A stretch of DNA of 64,000 bases from Agreia bicolorata (lineage in GTDB: Bacteria; Actinomycetota; Actinomycetes; Actinomycetales; Microbacteriaceae). The number at the start of each line of letters is the position of its first letter. Position 1 is the first letter of the stretch. Positions 61,960 to 64,000 of this stretch are shown in pieces. The notes under the pieces were generated by a model. That model did not search any database. It was not told where the DNA came from and saw only the letters and a program-made list of their open reading frames with translations. A program made the position numbers and the translations under genes. The DNA is taken from the NCBI RefSeq assembly GCF_000938265.1, contig NZ_JYFC01000001.1, forward strand, positions 496,001-560,000, in the 5' to 3' direction.

Positions 61960-64000
61960 GTGACCCACTTGCCCGGAACGCCTTCGTCAGCAGCACAGCG
62001 CCGTCGTGCTGCCGCTTTGTCGACGGCATCGGCGCTCTTCGGCGTGTGCCTTCTCGCCATGATCTTCGTCGCGCCGGGCACCGCCGCGGTCGCCGCCGAG
62101 ACCGATCCGCCACCCACGTCACCCCCGGACTCAACGGTGGTCGCCACGCCCGTGATCGAGAAACCTGCGGCATCCGCCCTGGTCGGCGACGAGATTCCGT
62201 TCAGCGGAACGGCCGAGCCTGACAGCGGCATAGACCTCTACTCCGACTCCGGCGGACAGCCCCTCTGCAGCGTCATCACCGACAAGTCGGGAGCATGGTC
62301 GTGTGAGGTGACACTCCCGTCTACGCCATCGGTCACAGTGCGTGCGGTTCAAAGCGTCGCCGGGCAGTCGACGGAGACGAGCGTCGGGATCTCCGTGCTC
62401 AACGCACCCACCGCGGGAGCGGCAGGCAGTGGCACCGTCTCGAACGGAACGATCATGGGCGAGGGACTGGCAGGCGCTACCGTGACGGCCGTCGTCGGAG
62501 AGGTGTCGTGCACGGCGACGGTGGATTCGACAGGAACCTGGTTCTGCGCCCTGCCCATAGGACTCACGAGCGGCTCCTATCAGCTCACCGCCAGTCAGGT
62601 TGCGCCGTGGAGTGGAGGACGCTCATCGTCATCGAGTCGACCAAGCACCCTCACGATCGATGTCGATGCGCCCGCTCCCCCGGGCGTGACCATTCCTGCC
62701 GATTCGATTCAGGCATCCGGCGCCACCTTCTCGGGCGACGGTGAAGACGGCGCCACCGTGACACTCTTCGCGGGTCCGCACTCCCTGTGTCAGGCCGTCG
62801 TCGCGGGCGGCCGGTGGTCGTGCACCTCCGCCGCGATCGACGCGGGCACCTACGACGTCTCGGCCATCCAGCAAGACGTGGCGGGCAATATCAGCGACGA
62901 AAGTGCGCGAGTGTCGGTGACGTTCGCGGGCGTGCCGACGCCACCCGCACCGACCGAACAGCCAACCCCGAGTGCAACTCAGCCTCCGTCGAACTCCACC
63001 GCGATACCGTCTATTCCCGACGGCGACCCCACGGCGGCGGCCCCTCAACAGCCGCAGGCGCAGCAGGGTACGACAACGGATGCGCCGCCGGCGACCGCAT
63101 CGGGGGGATGGCCGGCGTCTACTCGCTTCAGCGCCGGGATGCAGCCGGCCTTCGGAACCGCAGGCTCGATCGACTGGACTCTGGCACTCGGAATCGGTCT
63201 GGCGATGGTCGCTCTGCTCGCCGTTCCGGCCCGTCTTCTCGCGGGAACGCTCCGCGGGCTGCGAGCGGCGCCCGAACCGCGCTCGGAAGGCGCCGGAAGA
63301 CTTACCGGTCGCAACAGATCGCGCTACCAGGAATACGAGACCGCCCCGGAGCTCGCGTGGAACACTCGCGTGACCGGCGGATTCGCCCTTATCGCCAGTG
63401 CCACCATCACCGTGCTCAGCGCCCCCGTGACCGATGAGCCTGCCTACCTTCGGCTGCTCGTAGCCGCCGTTCTCGGCATTTTCGTGGTGAACGCCGTCGC
63501 CGTGCTCGTGCCACGTCTGCTCGCGCGGAGCGTCTTCGACGTAACCGTCGGCATCCGCCTTCGCCCGCTCTTTCTTCTCGTCTCCGTCGGAGCGACGATA
63601 CTGTCGCGCGTTCTCGATCTCGATCCAGCCCTCGTGTTCGGCATCGTGTTCGGTCTGGGGCTCTCACTTACAGCCTCTCGGCGCGCGCTGGGGCGTCTGG
63701 CGGCACTCCAGATCGGTGCGCTCTTGGCCGTGGGCACGACCGCCTTTCTTATCTCAGGGTCGATCGCCTCTGCCGCAGGCCCGGGAACTGCCGGCGCGTT
63801 CCTGTCCGAGTTCGTCAATACCGTTGCGCTGGCCTCACTCGGCGGGGCCGCGATCCTGCTCCTCCCGATAGCCGATCTGCCCGGCCGGCACATCCTGCGG
63901 TGGAAGCCGATCGTCTGGCTACTCCTCGCCCTCGCGGGCTTCACGCTGCTCGCCGGTGTTCTATCGTCAGCGCTCGAGGGCCTGGGCGGCGGAGCCGGCC
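61960..64000 (+). CDS. Large Ig-like domain, multi-pass membrane protein, runs off right edge
   Basis: GTG at 61960-61962 follows GGGAGG and the frame is open for 680 codons to the window end. Residues 1-45 form a signal sequence. About 50-335 hold three bacterial Ig-like units, each with the recurring pattern GxG..GATVTL...C...GxWSC. A Pro/Gln-rich linker (about 336-395) leads to a membrane helix, a basic cytoplasmic stretch, then at least six further hydrophobic segments from about 470 on. A Cys pair in each Ig unit may form disulfides. The mix of surface Ig repeats with a polytopic C-terminus is odd; perhaps an adhesin-like or envelope-sensing protein. Function unknown. Confidence 0.8.
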   Translation, partial: MTHLPGTPSSAAQRRRAAALSTASALFGVCLLAMIFVAPGTAAVAAETDPPPTSPPDSTVVATPVIEKPAASALVGDEIPFSGTAEPDSGIDLYSDSGGQPLCSVITDKSGAWSCEVTLPSTPSVTVRAVQSVAGQSTETSVGISVLNAPTAGAAGSGTVSNGTIMGEGLAGATVTAVVGEVSCTATVDSTGTWFCALPIGLTSGSYQLTASQVAPWSGGRSSSSSRPSTLTIDVDAPAPPGVTIPADSIQASGATFSGDGEDGATVTLFAGPHSLCQAVVAGGRWSCTSAAIDAGTYDVSAIQQDVAGNISDESARVSVTFAGVPTPPAPTEQPTPSATQPPSNSTAIPSIPDGDPTAAAPQQPQAQQGTTTDAPPATASGGWPASTRFSAGMQPAFGTAGSIDWTLALGIGLAMVALLAVPARLLAGTLRGLRAAPEPRSEGAGRLTGRNRSRYQEYETAPELAWNTRVTGGFALIASATITVLSAPVTDEPAYLRLLVAAVLGIFVVNAVAVLVPRLLARSVFDVTVGIRLRPLFLLVSVGATILSRVLDLDPALVFGIVFGLGLSLTASRRALGRLAALQIGALLAVGTTAFLISGSIASAAGPGTAGAFLSEFVNTVALASLGGAAILLLPIADLPGRHILRWKPIVWLLLALAGFTLLAGVLSSALEGLGGGAG

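Overview
The window is about 64 kb of high-GC actinobacterial chromosome, most likely from a Microbacteriaceae. Pointers are a mycothiol-dependent amidase (mca), the mca/DUF4307/greA/ilvA order, a DUF222-HNH endonuclease with a CGAAC-N4-GTTC LexA box, class II FBPase and aldolase, and frequent GTG/TTG starts. I saw no rRNA, tRNA or CRISPR array.

Left edge (1-2050), accessory: the minus strand carries the edge of a class I lanthipeptide (RiPP) locus. Two near-identical precursor genes (71-72 codons, FDLGL leader motif, Cys/Ser/Thr-rich core) each have their own promoter, inverted repeat and downstream hairpin. A LanB-type dehydratase starts after the second one and runs off the left end. A truncated IS21-type istA relic separates this from core genes. 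This is the most unusual system in the window.

2075-9123: oligopeptide/dipeptide ABC transporter on the minus strand (lipoprotein, long DppB-type permease, DppC-type permease, fused two-domain ATPase) with a PH-domain membrane protein inserted. 9279-16947: CPBP protease, pentapeptide-repeat surface protein, gcvT-gcvH-gcvP behind a tandem glycine riboswitch, a minimal LysR-type HTH protein, and a CopC-like protein. 17025-25887: small hypothetical genes, cupin lipoprotein, LexA-box HNH gene, ABC-F ATPase, K+ channel, a hydrolase-fold protein without its nucleophile, a probable foreign PLD-nuclease/EVE-like fusion, and ychF.

25962-39879: housekeeping block: exonuclease, rmuC, glpX and fbaA (divergent), ispH, xseA-xseB, DUF4245, carbonic anhydrase, fumC, prepilin peptidase, PIN-PhoH, uppS, trhA. 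39897-43947: sugar/inositol-type catabolic cluster (Gfo/Idh/MocA, isomerase, MFS, divergent TetR). 43944-55185: mca, greA, ilvA, AI-2E transporter, a second ABC importer (SBP, two permeases, ATPase), YcaQ-like glycosylase, htpX-lemA. 55247-61840: a tightly coupled minus-strand operon TetR-MFS-PLP enzyme-ALO-beta-glucosidase-esterase, controlled from a 20-bp palindrome. From 61960 a large Ig-like multi-pass membrane protein runs off the right end.

Start codons were chosen from Shine-Dalgarno placement and family N-termini; alternatives are given where they matter.
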